This document shows, in pieces, positions 35,601 through 48,304 of a DNA stretch of 64,000 nucleotides. How positions within the stretch are numbered: position 1 is the stretch's first letter; the number at the start of each line of letters is the position of its first letter. The position numbers and the translations under genes were made by a program. The notes beneath the pieces are model-generated. The model saw only the letters and a program-made list of their open reading frames with translations, had not been told where the DNA came from and made no database searches. The DNA comes from Chrysoperla carnea (taxonomy: Eukaryota > Arthropoda > Insecta > Neuroptera > Chrysopidae). The stretch covers positions 3,721,001 to 3,785,000 of the forward strand of contig NC_058338.1 of assembly GCF_905475395.1 (NCBI RefSeq), written 5' to 3'.

Positions 35601-35980
35601 TTTTGGTACTTTGTGGCCAATTTCCATTTTCAAAACAGTGATTAATGTCCATTATGGATATTTTTAGTGTTGTTCCACAACATATATGATGGATATAGCA
35701 TGCACACACATTGATATCATCACTCCATCATCTACCATCTACATCTACCCCCATGAACTTGGATGTGTGATGTCCTAGTAGCTCTATATGGATATGCTAC
35801 CACTATTGCTACCATGTAGATAGCTTGGCTAACTCTATCTACCGTAGCTGTAGGTACTACCATCACCACAGTGGTTAGTTACTCTCTGATTACGATACAT
35901 TTAGTATTGCTATTGTAATGTTAAATAAATTTTAATTGCATCTGTAGAAGTTGATTATAGTTAAACTTCATCTGTCTTTA

Positions 35981-36550
35981 TTATACCATGTATATATGAA
36001 ATATACATAGTATATTAAGTTTAGTCCCAAGTTTGTAACGCTTAAAAATAATGATGCTAGGAAAAAAATTTTGTCATAGGTGTTCATAAAATCACCTAAT
36101 TAGTCCATTTCCGGTTGTCCGTCCGTCCGTTCGTCCGTCTGTGGACACAATAACTCAAAAACGAAAAAAGATATCGAGCTGAAATTTTTACAACGTACTC
36201 AGGACGTAAAAAGTGAGGTCAAGTTCGTAAATGAGCATCATAGGTCAATTGGGTCTTTGGTCCGTAAGACCCATCTTGTAAACCGTTAGAGATAGAACAA
36301 AAGTTTAAATGTAAAAAATGTTCCTTATCAAAAATTAAACAACTTTTGTTTGAAACATTTTTTCGTAAACATCACTGTTTACCCGTGAGGGCGCCAAGTA
36401 GGCGGAAATTTTATAATATGTACTATACTTGATTATCAATTATGTATGTGTCACATGTTTGTATGTGTTATGTGGTAAAGAAATCAACACTGACTATGCA
36501 TGGTATTTCAACAATTAACTCAGTCAATTGTTTGTTTTCACTTGTTTTAA
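35981..36550 (+). mobile_element. Family A, near-complete copy
   Basis: Starts TTATACCATGTATATATGAA, contains TTTAGTCCCAAGTTTGTAAC and GATATCGAGCTGAAATTTTT, and ends GTTTGTTTTCACTTGTTTTA. At about 570 bp it is the longest copy here and defines the family's borders. It has no ORF, so it must be non-autonomous. Confidence 0.8.
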
Positions 36551-36553
36551 TAT

Positions 36554-37384
36554 ACATTATACCTCTGTTCTTTAAGGGTAAGATAGATAGAAGTAGACTA
36601 CCTAGCGAGTGATTCTAGGAAAGCGCACTCGTTTGCTGTTTCAGGTTAAGACAGATTGAGTTATTAAATGGATCCACGCGTTTAGTCTCTAGTGTGTGTA
36701 TAGCCACACGGGAACACAAATTTTCACAAAATGGCGTCTCTTGGTCGCGATATTGAATTTTCAGTACTGCCATATCTTCAGTAGCACTCACAAGACAAAT
36801 CGATTGACATCTTAACACTTACCACTCCTTTGCGTTGCTTAGTCGGGTAACAATAATTAAAATTTGTTATAGGTTTTACTGTAACAGTGGGTAGACTGGG
36901 GTTTATGGGTACGTTATATACATATCTATGTAATACACTGACTGATATGATGGTTAATTTTGTATAATAAATTTTATAAAATGATAAAAAATGATGTGAT
37001 GTTCTTTTTGCACTCTTGACCGCTTCAATTCTAAATCAAGATAATATTTAATTATTGGCTTTCAAATATGAACATTATTGAATTTTTTTTTTATTATTAC
37101 ATTTGCATAAGCAGTAATTTCAAATATATCAAATGAAATGATATATAGGGTTTAGTTACATGATACCGTTACGATAATATTTCATCGAAATATTTTTCAT
37201 TCTAATTCCAAGATGTTTGCATTCTTTAAAAATTGTTAAATAACATTGATTGAAATACTTTTAGGTGGATTTTAAGAGCATCTACGGGTACGAAAAGGCA
37301 GGTCCGAAACTAGGACGTGTACGTGAAACAAAAAGTTAATAAAGAATCATGTAAAAGGCACTCATTAATTTACATAAAGTCATG
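36554..37384. other. Unassigned, possibly transcribed GC-richer patch
   Basis: 36590-36850 is less AT-rich than its surroundings and holds a 17-codon ORF (from ATGGCGTCTCTTGG near 36730) in a good initiation context. I see no homology or splice structure that would prove a gene. The remainder is plain AT-rich DNA. Confidence 0.3.
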
Positions 37385-37386
37385 AA

Positions 37387-38160
37387 GTTAAAAAATTCGG
37401 TTTTTTTGATAACACAGGCAAATTTGATCCGATCTTCTTGAAATTTTTTTTGAAATCCACTAATTTTGGATCATTTTTTCAGCTGTGATGTTGGTTTTTC
37501 GCTAGCTATCATTTATGTGCTTAATTCCGGGACCAGAACTCCACTTTCTTGTAATCTATTAGAATTAGGTTAATTTTGGTCACAAATTTGAAAAGTATGA
37601 CCCAAATTTAGTAGGATTACATACTTGGTTTATAAAAAATTGGATAAAATTTGGATGTGATACAGCAAAATTAAATTTTTTGGTTTTTGATGACCTCATA
37701 AAGATAAAAAATTCGATTTTTTTGATAATACAGGCAAATTTGATCCGATCTTATTGGAATTTTTTTTGAAACCCACTAATTTCGGGTCATTCTTTTCAGC
37801 TGTGATGCCAGTTTTTCACTAGCTGTCACTTATGTGCTTAATTCCGGCACCAAGACTCCACAATCTCGAAACCTATTAGAGCTAGGTTAATTTTGATCAC
37901 AAATTTGAAAAGTATGACCCAAATTTAGTAGAATTACATACTTGGTTTATCAAAATTGGAAAAAATTTGGATATGATAGAGCAAAATTAAATTTTTTGGA
38001 TTCTGATGATGTCATAAAGATAAAAAATTCGATTTTTTTGATAACACAGGCAAATTTGATCCGATCTTATTGGAATTTTTTTTGAAACCCACTAATTTTG
38101 GGTCATTCTTTTCAGCTGTGTTCCAGTTTTTCGCTTGCTATCACTTTTGTTGGAAGTAAA
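37387..38160 (+). repeat. Tandem repeat, 316-bp period, ~2.5 copies
   Basis: AAAAAATTCG begins the equivalent position at 37390, 37706 and 38022, exactly 316 bp apart twice. Each unit carries CAGGCAAATTTGATCCGATC and TTTTCAGCTGTG. Units are about 90% alike by eye. Confidence 0.9.
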
Positions 38161-38901
38161 GTTACGAGAATTTCTGAATCAAGTCATAGTTAGGAAGTCC
38201 TAAAACCAATTAATATTCCGGTGGTCCTTCGTTACAACTTCATTGTCTAAGTGGGCAATAAACAAAATATATTATTCATATGTGAGAAATAAAAAAACAA
38301 TTTTGATTAATGTCTTGCTATCGTGTAACTAGACTTGATATAAAATAAATTATTATCATCATCGATGGTTTATACTTTATGAATTGATTATTTTTATCAA
38401 TTTTATTAAATTTAATATCATTTATATTCCATACATGATTATTCTTATTAATAAATTATTCAAGCCAGAGCTTTATGTAAAATTATTAAAGTTTGATTTT
38501 TTATGCAAATGTATAAATAAACATAAATAATAAACTTAATTTGCTCTTCTTGAATACTGCAGATTCGAAAAGACATCTATCACTCATGCGATTCACCATT
38601 AACATGGTTCACCCTATAAATTCTGACATCATATATCAGTATTTCATTTTTATCGATGGTACACATACGGCGTTAAGATCCAATTTGTGTGATTGAGAAA
38701 TATTAGAGGTGACTAGAAGTGTTTTAGGAGGGATTCTAACTTTTGATGCGACTAGAGTCCGGAGTGTCTATTCATCATCCTCTCTAATAACCAGTTTAAT
38801 AGGTCAGAAAACCATTGAATTTGTTTAGTCATCATACAAATAAACGTATTTCATCGTTCACCATATAAAAACATTATTCGTCGTTACAGAATATATTATT
38901 G

Positions 38902-39396
38902 ACTAGCTGTGTACTACCCGCTTTGCTGGGCAACATCCCCACTTGCATCCCTCCCTCTACATTTCCTTGCGTTAGATAACAGTTTTGTAATGTACACGTC
39001 ATGCTCTTTTATTTGATACCCCACTTAGGTATATTTGTAAATATTCGATAATTCCTTCCCACTTTCTCGCTACACCTTTCTACCCTCCGAAGGTTAAAAG
39101 TAGATAAAAACAATAGATCTTTGAAGCTGGTTGTATATCGTGTCAATATTTGAGCTTAATCGATGCACAACTTTTTTAGTTTTTGAAGCATATCCCTTTC
39201 AACCCCTATTTCAACCCCTTACTCTACTATAATATGGATGTATTATACATAAAAACCTTCCTCTTGAATCACTCTATCTATTAAAAAAAACCGCATCAAA
39301 ATCCGTTGCGTAGTTTCAAAGATTTAAGCGTACATAGGGATATAGGGACATAGGGACAGAAAAATCAACTTTGTTTTATAATATGTATGTAGTGAT
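38902..39396 (+). mobile_element. Repeat family D copy 1 (495 bp)
   Basis: Starts ACTAGCTGTGTACTACCCGC and ends ATATGTATGTAGTGAT. It is nearly identical to copies at 44162-44652 and 60288-60758. It has no ORF, and ends of this type are common on retrotransposon-derived repeats in arthropods. Confidence 0.85.
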
Positions 39397-39835
39397 ATAC
39401 TCCATCAGTAAATCTTGTATAACCTTTAGAGAGTCACCTTTGGTTACTGCTTGTAGTAGAAAATGGTTATCATTTGTATTTACACTCAGTGAGTTAAGAA
39501 ACTATTTAATAAGAGTAGCCATGTAGAAATCATAGCTTTAGTTACCTACTAGTATTTAATATACTTATATAACTTACTAACTATAATAGTGCTTACTAAT
39601 GTTTATAGAAGTGACAAATCCGTACTGCTAAATTGATGTTATTATTCTTACAAATGCATTTCAAATTTTAATACATATTATGTATGTTTAACTATAATAC
39701 TAAAGTTCAATTTATTCATACCTTATATTAAACTACGATTAATAAAATTTTGTTTAAGATGATTGTAAACCTATACAGTATTGTAAAAAAGTTATGGGGT
39801 TTATGCACGGTACATGCATATAAACAAGTAATGAG

Positions 39836-40173
39836 TTATTTTTAGCTTTACAGTACCACGCAACTACAAAAATATATAATATATTGTGTGCAAGCGATGC
39901 TTATAATTTTGATAATATTGATATCTCTCTTCAATCATCAATACTTTAACTGTAGTCGTCTCTGTTTATCAAATGATGGATCTTCGATGAACTCATAATT
40001 AAATTAAAATTTTGTTTTTATATCATCGACAACCTTATATTTTTATGGTATTTTTATAAACTACAAGATTATCTAAATATTTTAGATAGTTTTTTATCAC
40101 ACTCTCTAGATTTTTTGATATAGAAATATCCAATTGAAAAGGATAACCTATATGATTCATCATTTTTTTAACC
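39836..40173 (+). repeat. Direct duplicate of 47969-48304
   Basis: About 335 bp, roughly 90% identical by eye to the segment 8.1 kb downstream. Shared blocks include ATGATGGATCTTCGATGAAC and TTTTAGATAGTTTTTTATCA. The ends are not TG...CA, so LTRs are unlikely. Confidence 0.8.
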
Positions 40174-41129
40174 AACTTTGAACGATAAAATAATATTAAA
40201 TAACTCGATGATTGTAGTTTAACTTATGATGAAACAATCGGCCATAAATATCATTATTATAAGTTGTTAAAGCGTATGTAGGTGTTAATAATTTTGTAAA
40301 TTTGACTGAAAATTACAATTATGCAATTCTCAGAAACTTTAAATGCATCTCCTTACCTTACAATATGCTCATCGAATTTCGATTTAGTATATTTAAGAAA
40401 GAAAATGTGCATAAATTAATAAGGAAATTCAAAGAGTTAAAGAGAAAAATAACAAGAATTTACAAAGTAAGTACTATCGAAGATAATAAATGAGGACTTT
40501 AGGATACACACTAGTTATAAGAGTACCTAATTACGATTCATATACTGATGATGATGACTACATGGTAGCCGAAATATCTATTTATATAATAAAAATTGTT
40601 CTAGGAAATTGGGGGAAAAATCGAAATTTAATAAGAATTTACGAAACAATTCAAAGATCTTTGTATTAGAAAAAAATATTTAATTCTGTAAAATGTATAC
40701 AATATCTGTTAATGTAAAACCTAATTGAATTTAAGTGAAAATGTTTTCTTAATAGTCTTTTAATCACGTTTAAGGTTTTTTTTTTTTATTCAGACCTACG
40801 CTTTTTTCGAAACGAATTAAATTCACGTGAAGAAACATATATGTTTCGTCTTTTGTTCATACCATGTATCTAAAAATTATGTTTCAAAGGCCCAGGAGGA
40901 TTATCAAAATAAACGATATCTCGATTTGTTATCAAAATAACGGATATATAAGTAGTTTTTGAAACTTATTTGTAGAGACAAGATTATTGCAAGATTAAGT
41001 CATATTCAAGATAAAAGATTACTTTAAATGGGAAAATTGAATTTATAAAGAAATTAATTTTAAGAATATTTTGGATCGAAACATTTTTTCGGAACTTCGG
41101 AACTTCAGAATGAAAATATTTATTTGTGA
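40174..41129. other. No feature recognised
   Basis: AT-rich sequence. The ORF at 40302-40493 is composition-driven and without recognisable domains. Confidence 0.4.
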
Positions 41130-41360
41130 TTTAACGAAGAGTGGCCATTATAAGAAATAGTGTAGGCGCTGAGTGGGTCATATGCATCTTCAGGTCCTAT
41201 CGAACAAGGAGTGTATTTCGACGTATTTTGACCCGCAGAATCCGAATTTTGCTTGCTCATAAGTTGTGAAGAAAAGGGAGGATAAGTGAGAACTATAACA
41301 CCGCAGTCTTTGTTTTTAAAGTTGAAATTGCCCAGCAAAGCGGGCGGGAATTTTGCAACA
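41130..41360 (+). repeat. Dispersed repeat fragment
   Basis: AAGGGAGGATAAGTGAGAAC, CAGTCTTTGTTTTTAAAG and CCCAGCAAAGCGGGCGG match the ksr intron 4 fragment at 1438-1530. Confidence 0.55.
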
Positions 41361-42664
41361 ACTTGTAATATATAGTTTGATGTTTTGTCATTTTTGTGTA
41401 TATAAATACTATAGAATAGAGCTTTAATATGTATTGTTGGCTAACAAATGCGGCTCGTTGGACCAGAAGTATGATTAGAAAAACCAAAAAAAAAAAAAAG
41501 TAAAAAGATATCTTTCAATAATGTCGTTTTCCATCCATTTCTTTATGGTTTTTTGTAAATGTTTTTATTTTTAATACAACAAGAAAAAAAAAAACACTAC
41601 CATACGTATCGTTCTTAGAAATTCGAGAAGATGTGTTTTTGTTGTCGAACAATTGAGGAATGTGGGAGAAATTAGTAGAATATATATCAGTTTTTGGAAT
41701 ATTCGATGATGCATGCCATCTGTCTCTCTTAAAAGTCAAAATATTGCTTCACATGTTGATAGGACTTTTTATAGCTTTCTTATAGTTTGTATTTGGAGAG
41801 TACAAAGCGTGCGGTGCATTCTTTATGGTTGATTTGACAGGTCCAACCCCACGCTTTGATTTACATTTCATCATTCCATTCCAAATTATTATCCACTTTT
41901 TAGTGCAATAAAGTATATAAAAAACCCGAAATTAAAAAAAAAATTATAATTCGTTGATTTCTATACTTTTTACATCAAAATAAACCTATTAATTAGCAAC
42001 TCCCAAAATTTGCCGAAATGATTATCAAAATCCTGTAGATTTACCTAACTAATTAGACTCAAATTTTTGTATTATCTCGCTTAGTTAAATATAGTGTACT
42101 CGCTGGGCAATAAGTTAGAATTTAAAAAAATTAGTAACTAGGATGAGCTACGACCTCACGACCTTTGTAATTATCAAGCCGATTCAAGGTTTTTTTCTGA
42201 TAATTTCTCAAACTTTAACTTTTGTGACATTTCTTATTCTTGGCTAAGCCTCCAATAATTCAACTATTATCGTAGAAGTAACCTTTTATTTTTAAATATT
42301 TGGCAATATGTTTATAAAACATAACAAATATATTCACTTCGAAAAACCAAATGACTAAACAGATTAACCTTCCAGAATAAAGTATAACGTTAAAAGTGTC
42401 AGAAGAAATTGAAAATGTAAAATGCATTGACCATATAAAATCAGGGAGGTCATGAAATCAGAAAATTATCATACAGAATTTAAAATAATATACCTCTAAG
42501 TATATAAAATTCGTACAAACCTATATCAAACACTGTCTGACACACTTTAGGGACAACATCAAGGTCAGGAAGGGTGCACATGATCCATTTAATCCATTTT
42601 ACTAAAGAGATGTCCATATTTTAAATAAGTGTTTCTTTAATTAAAAACATCTCTATACTTATTT

Positions 42665-42828
42665 TATACAAAATCTATACATATAAAATGCGAATCAAGA
42701 CACAGCCTTAACTGCTAATCGTAGATACTTGAAACTTGGAGGTATGTTCTTTGTATGATGTAAGCATCCGGTAAGAAGAATTTTCGGAAAACCAAATCCT
42801 AAAGTTTGCATGTTTGTCATGTTACTAT

Positions 42829-42864
<36 letters not shown>

Positions 42865-43117
42865 CAATGTGTTTTATAATATTTACAGCAAATTTTAATT
42901 ATTTATCTCACAAGCGGTATGTAAGGAATACTTATTTATAAACTGAAAGCCTGAAACTATGTTTTATCGTTGTACGAAATATTTGAAACAATGATGATTA
43001 TATATGGCTGTATACTTAAAGTTTTAACCGACCGAAAAAGTCGAAGGCAAAACCATTGAAGATAGAAATGAATTTTTTTCTTTTTAAACACGAGCGAAGT
43101 TGTGGGTAAAAGCTAGT
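42665..43117 (+). mobile_element. Retroposon-like repeat with 29-T tract
   Basis: Begins CTATACATATAAAATGCGAA and ends GGGTAAAAGCTAGTGATG, borders typical of a widespread arthropod repeat (family known in outline only). A run of 29 T at 42831-42859 lies inside it, possibly from a secondary minus-strand poly(A) insertion. Confidence 0.5.
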
Positions 43118-43976
43118 GATGTTTAAAAATTCAAGTTTCTTTATTATTAGTGCCAAGTTTGTATATTTAAAAAAAAGTATATTTTGAAAATGATCATGAT
43201 CTGAACACCAAAATATAAAATATATAAGAATCTAACTGGAATAAAGTTTAATAACAATAAAATAACCAACAGCCTTAAGACACACAACATGTGTATCGAA
43301 GCTTTTTGGGTAAGGCCTATAGGAACCAGATTAACGATTTTCTGACAACAAACTTCCTTTGAGCGAGACCGATGTTTGATTCCATGTATAGACAGTTTTG
43401 ATGACGGAATCGTTTGTTTTTTAATGCCATGTAAGGAAATAATGATAGCCACTCTTAGATAGCCACACACACATAGCTGATATTGATATATTTATACTAT
43501 ATATATTTTTGTTTATGAGCTGTTTTGTGAATTTTGAATATGAACTGTTTTGTGAATTTTGCGTTGACCATTCTGTTTTTTTTCAATTCTTTTGTGGATT
43601 CAAAAACAAAAGAAAGTATATGGAAGTCGAATTTCTGTTCCATACAAAATCTTAGCAGATGAGAAACCAATATGCTCTCTCGTCGAGGAGTGTAAATTTT
43701 CTTCCAGGAACGACTTTCACAGACATCCATGATACCATGAGCCTCGTTACAATAACATACACTTTTCAATTTCTATTTTCGGATTAAAAACAATAACTTT
43801 CTATCCCATCACATGATATAGAATCTGTATGCTGTGGGCTAAAGTAAAAGTATAAGAAGTAACTCATATCATTTTCTAGTGAAATAATAATGTACTACTT
43901 ACGTAGTTACGTACTTACTTATTACTGATGGTGTGGGGGAGTTTGTTGGTTGCTTGGTTGGTGCATATCTATCTTT

Positions 43977-43977
<1 letters not shown>

Positions 43978-44031
<54 letters not shown>
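43978..44031. repeat. (AT)n microsatellite
   Basis: About 26 uninterrupted AT units. Confidence 0.95.
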
Positions 44032-44034
<3 letters not shown>

Positions 44035-44161
44035 TTGTATAATAATATTGTATATTATTGTTTGGAAAAGTAATTTTAAACTTTTGATTTGAATTTTACA
44101 AATGAAAAACAGTTTGTTGTTTATATTCGTTCGTTCGTTATATTTTTGGTTTTATTATTAT

Positions 44162-44652
44162 ACTAGCTGTGAACTACCCGCTTTGCTGGGCAACATCCCC
44201 ACTTGCACCCCTCCCTCCACATTTCCTTGCGTGTGATAACAGTTTTGTAATGTACACGTCATGCTCTTTTATTTGATACCCCACTTATTTGATAGGTATA
44301 TTTGTAAATATTCGATAATTCCTTCCCACTTTCTCGCTACACCTTTCTACCCTCCGAAGGTTAAAAGTAGATAAAAATAATAGATCTTTGAAGCTGGTTG
44401 TATATCGTGTCAATATTTGAGCTTAATCGATGCTCAACTTTTTTAATTTTTGAAGCATATCCCTTTCAACCCCTATTTCAACCCCTTACTCTACTATAAT
44501 ATGGATGTATTATACATAAAAACCTTCCTCTTGAATCACTCTATCTATTAAAAAAAAAACGCATCAAAATCCGTTGCGTAGTTTCAAAGATTTAAGCGTA
44601 CATAAGGACATAGGGACAGAAAAAGCGACTTTGTTTTATAATATGTAGTGAT
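44162..44652 (+). mobile_element. Repeat family D copy 2
   Basis: Same borders and order as copy 1. It differs mainly by a 9-bp TTATTTGAT duplication near the start. Confidence 0.85.
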
Positions 44653-44883
44653 GATATATCACAGTACAGGGTGGTATATTGATAAAAAATTATTCCACTG
44701 GTTAAATTTTAAAATGGTTCAATCCTATAATCTACATGGGCGTCTCTAGGATCAAAGTATTCGGAGAGCACCAGTAGTAGAAAAAAAATGGATAGTCACT
44801 TGAAAAAAAAAGTTGTAGTTGTTGTGTGATTGCGACCCCCTGTAGTGCACACGACTAACTTCCCAGAGGGGGAAAAAACATTT

Positions 44884-45392
44884 AAAACAAGTGTAAACAA
44901 ACAATTGACTGAGTTAATTGTTGAAATACCATGCATAGTCAGAGTTGATTTCTTTATCACATAACACATACAAACATGTGACACATACATAACTGATAAT
45001 CAATATAGTACATATTATAAAATTTCCGTCTAATTAGCGCTCTCACGGGTAAACAGTGATGTTTACGAAAAAATGTTTCAAACAAAAGTTATTTAATTTT
45101 TAATAAGGAACATTTTTTACATTTAAACTTTTGTTCTATCTCTAAGGGTTTACAAGATGGGTCCTACGGACCCAAGACCCAATTGACCCATGATGCTCAT
45201 TTACGAACTTGACCTCACTTTTTACGTCCTGAGTACGCTGTAAAAGTTTCAGCTCGATATCTTTTTTCGTTTTTGAGTTCTCGTGTCCACAGACGGACGG
45301 ACAACCGGAAATGGACTAATTAGGTGATTTTATGAACACCTATGACAAAATTTTTTTCCTAGCATCATTATTTTTAAACGTTACAAACTTGA
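44884..45392 (-). mobile_element. Family A, near-complete copy
   Basis: Starts AAAACAAGTGTAAACAAACA and runs to ACGTTACAAACTTG, the reverse of 36019-36550, with about 90% identity by eye. Confidence 0.8.
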
Positions 45393-47968
45393 TGACTTTA
45401 AATCATTTTAGCTGAACTAAAAGGCTGTTTAGCAATTTTATATTGAAATTTTCTGGCCAATGGATACATATATTTGTGTGGTCTCCCTGTAAATAAGTAT
45501 ATAATATCTATAAAATGAATACAATATAAAAGACAATACTATGTGTTCATTATGTGAAAACTGTTAAAATATTTCATGTTCCTGTTGTTTTTCCTGAACT
45601 GATTTTGGATATAATGAGAATATAATAATAATAATAATATTGTTATATAATAATAATAATACTATTTATTATTTATATAGAATTGGTTTGTTGTTTTGTG
45701 TTTTTCTGTTTCATATTCACATTGGTAGAATAATAATTATGTTTAGAAGAACACTGTGAATCCATATTATATGTTTATTTTACAGTGTTAAGGTTAATAG
45801 GACATTAAGGCAATATAATGTATTCGCTCCGTGCGTGAGTTTCGTTTCCATGGTGACGATACACTACTCTAATTATAGAATTGTATGGATGCATATATAA
45901 TTGTATGGATTGCATTTAAGACTTACATTTAAAATTTAATATTCTTGTTTCACAAATTTAAATAAATAATTATGATAATTTACATTTGAAAAATAATATT
46001 TGTTCAATTTGATTTCTTATTTTCACAATTTTTAATCCATTAAGTTTAATTAATTAGTGTTTTTCAATAATTTTAATTTGACATTTCTATTACATTAACA
46101 TGTAAAGAATTGCAAATTAGTCATAACAGCCCCCTTTAACTCCAAAATTTTTCACTTAAAGCGCTGGCATCGATTTTATTGTCCCTACCATGACTACGCA
46201 CACAACGAATAGATAAAAATCTGAATGTTATTAATCGCTATCTCAGGCAGATAAAATGAAAAATTTGTTTTTTATAAAAAAATAAAAAATAGACAACTTT
46301 TGTTTGAAATATTTTTTTCTAAACATCAATTTTCGATATCTTCCTTGGTTTTCAAAATACCAAAAGCTGAATAATTAAATAAAATTTTCAATATTTTGAA
46401 AATAACGCTATATATCGAAAGATTTTAACTCTTAAATCGTCAACTTATAACATAATTCAATTCTATCAAAATTGAAAATATACAAATTGTTAATTTGTTT
46501 ACCTAAAATTACTCGATTATACATGGGCATACCTCCTTAATTTTAGAGTGTACTGTTAAACTGCAGGGTAGTGCCCAATCAACCTTAATTTTACTTTAAA
46601 ATATAAGGTATGCACCGAGTATATTGTTCATATTCTATGCATTATGAAGCAACTTAAGGTGTAACAAAGACAAATGACGAAGGTAAAATAATGATGATCC
46701 AAGTATTATTTTTCTTCAAATAAGGATTTTGGTATGCATGCACGAAAAAAACATAATTCTTGTTACTCTGAAAAATTTCAACAAAACATACTTTTTTAAT
46801 GACAAACTTTTATTATTCAAAAAAGTAAAAAATAACTATCTCTATGAGTAAATCATACATGAAAATCAGTAAAAGCTGGAGGCGCTCAATTAAAAATATC
46901 AAATTTTAGCTTTTATCCATAATATGTTTCGATTTTGTATGAAAAAAGGAAAATAATTTCAAATTCGCCCCGAGAATTTTAAATTCCTATAGTTTTGATT
47001 GATTGTTACCTTCGATAATTTAATATAACCAGAAAACTTTTTTTGAGAAGAAAATTTCTTCTCTTGGAAATAAAGTAATTGTTTTAATATTAATACTTAA
47101 TTAGGGTGAAACAAGCTTTTCATACTATTAGCAAAATACAATTTTTTGTAAATACTTATAATTATTTTAAAATGGTGGGAACGCAAGGAAGTTACTTTTA
47201 TAATGTATTTAATATATCGATAATAGTGTTCTTTACTCTTCCACCAAACTTCATTCATACATACTATTATGAAGTGAATGATGAAGTGACAATTTCAGTT
47301 TCCTATGTTTTCAACTCGATAAATTAGAATGTTGTGAATATTTTCGCTTGTTTAAAACGTAAAATATTAGTTACTTAACAACATACTTAACAACGCTTCA
47401 CGCCAAATTACAATTCTTAACTTCTTCAATTCTTTTACAGAAATGATAATTCTGTAAGAACTGTTTAGTTATATTTTAAGCTGTCAATTTTTGCATGCCA
47501 AAATGATTATCCCATTAAACAAATTTGAATGAAGTCTTCTGGGATAACACATGTGTATTGTTAAGGAAATTTGTTTCTCTGACATGGGGTAGTGGAAAAA
47601 CAGTACGCACTAATGGTACACAAAAAGAGGATTAACTACCTCCGAAGATCTACTTTCCTCCCAACGATGCAGGCTAATTCAACCAGTTAAAAATGAAAAC
47701 ACTAAAAAGTAAACTCATTTAAATATAAATTATTTTAAATAAAAAACAAATTTTAGGTTAATATAGTAACAAATATTTGCTGTTAAAAATACATTTAAAA
47801 CCAATTGTGTAGTTTAATAGCGTTTATATGTTTAAAAAACCAATATTAAACAAGTTGTTTGTTCATGTGAGTGCGATCCTTATGGTTCACACCATCAACT
47901 TCTCAGATTAGGAAAATAACATTCCTTCATTGCCTTAAATTGCCTACTTTGTAGTCAAAAAGTGTATC
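45393..47968. other. Mostly unique AT-rich DNA
   Basis: Short (AAT)n patches lie near 45620-45660. A less AT-rich spot at 45828-45870 contains GTTTCCATGGTGAC, one base off an RFX X-box. The ORF at 47106-47327 is not protein-like. No gene was seen. Confidence 0.4.
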
Positions 47969-48304
47969 ATTTTTAGCTTTGCGATACCATGCAACTATAA
48001 AAATATATAATATATTGTGTGCAAGTGCTACTTATAAATTTGATAATATAAATATCTCTTTTCAATCAACAATACTTTAACTATAATCGTCTATGTTCAT
48101 CAAATGATGGATCTTCGATGAACTCATAATTAAATTAAAATTTTGTTTTTATATCATCGACAACCTTATATTTTTATGTTATTTTTATAAACTATACAAG
48201 ATTGTCTAAATATTTTAGATAGTTTTTTATCACACTCTCTATATATTTTGATATCCAATCCAATTGAAAGGATAACCTATATGATTTATCATTTTTTTCC
48301 GCCA
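47969..48304 (+). repeat. Direct duplicate of 39836-40173
   Basis: Same orientation and extent as the upstream partner. Beyond the edges the two loci do not match. Confidence 0.8.

Noticed and set aside
36615..36818. Minus-strand 67-codon ORF
   Set aside because: No recognisable domain, splice context or repeat support.
43978..44031. (AT)n tract as a replication origin or regulatory element
   Set aside because: A simple microsatellite; nothing around it supports such a role.
44796..44990. Minus-strand ORF with MHGISTINSVNC
   Set aside because: It is translated family A terminal sequence; the same words appear at 21340 and 36500 without coding support.
39836..48304. LTR retrotransposon suggested by 335-bp direct repeats
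   Set aside because: No TG...CA ends, no primer-binding site noticed, and no gag-pol traces in the 7.8 kb between.
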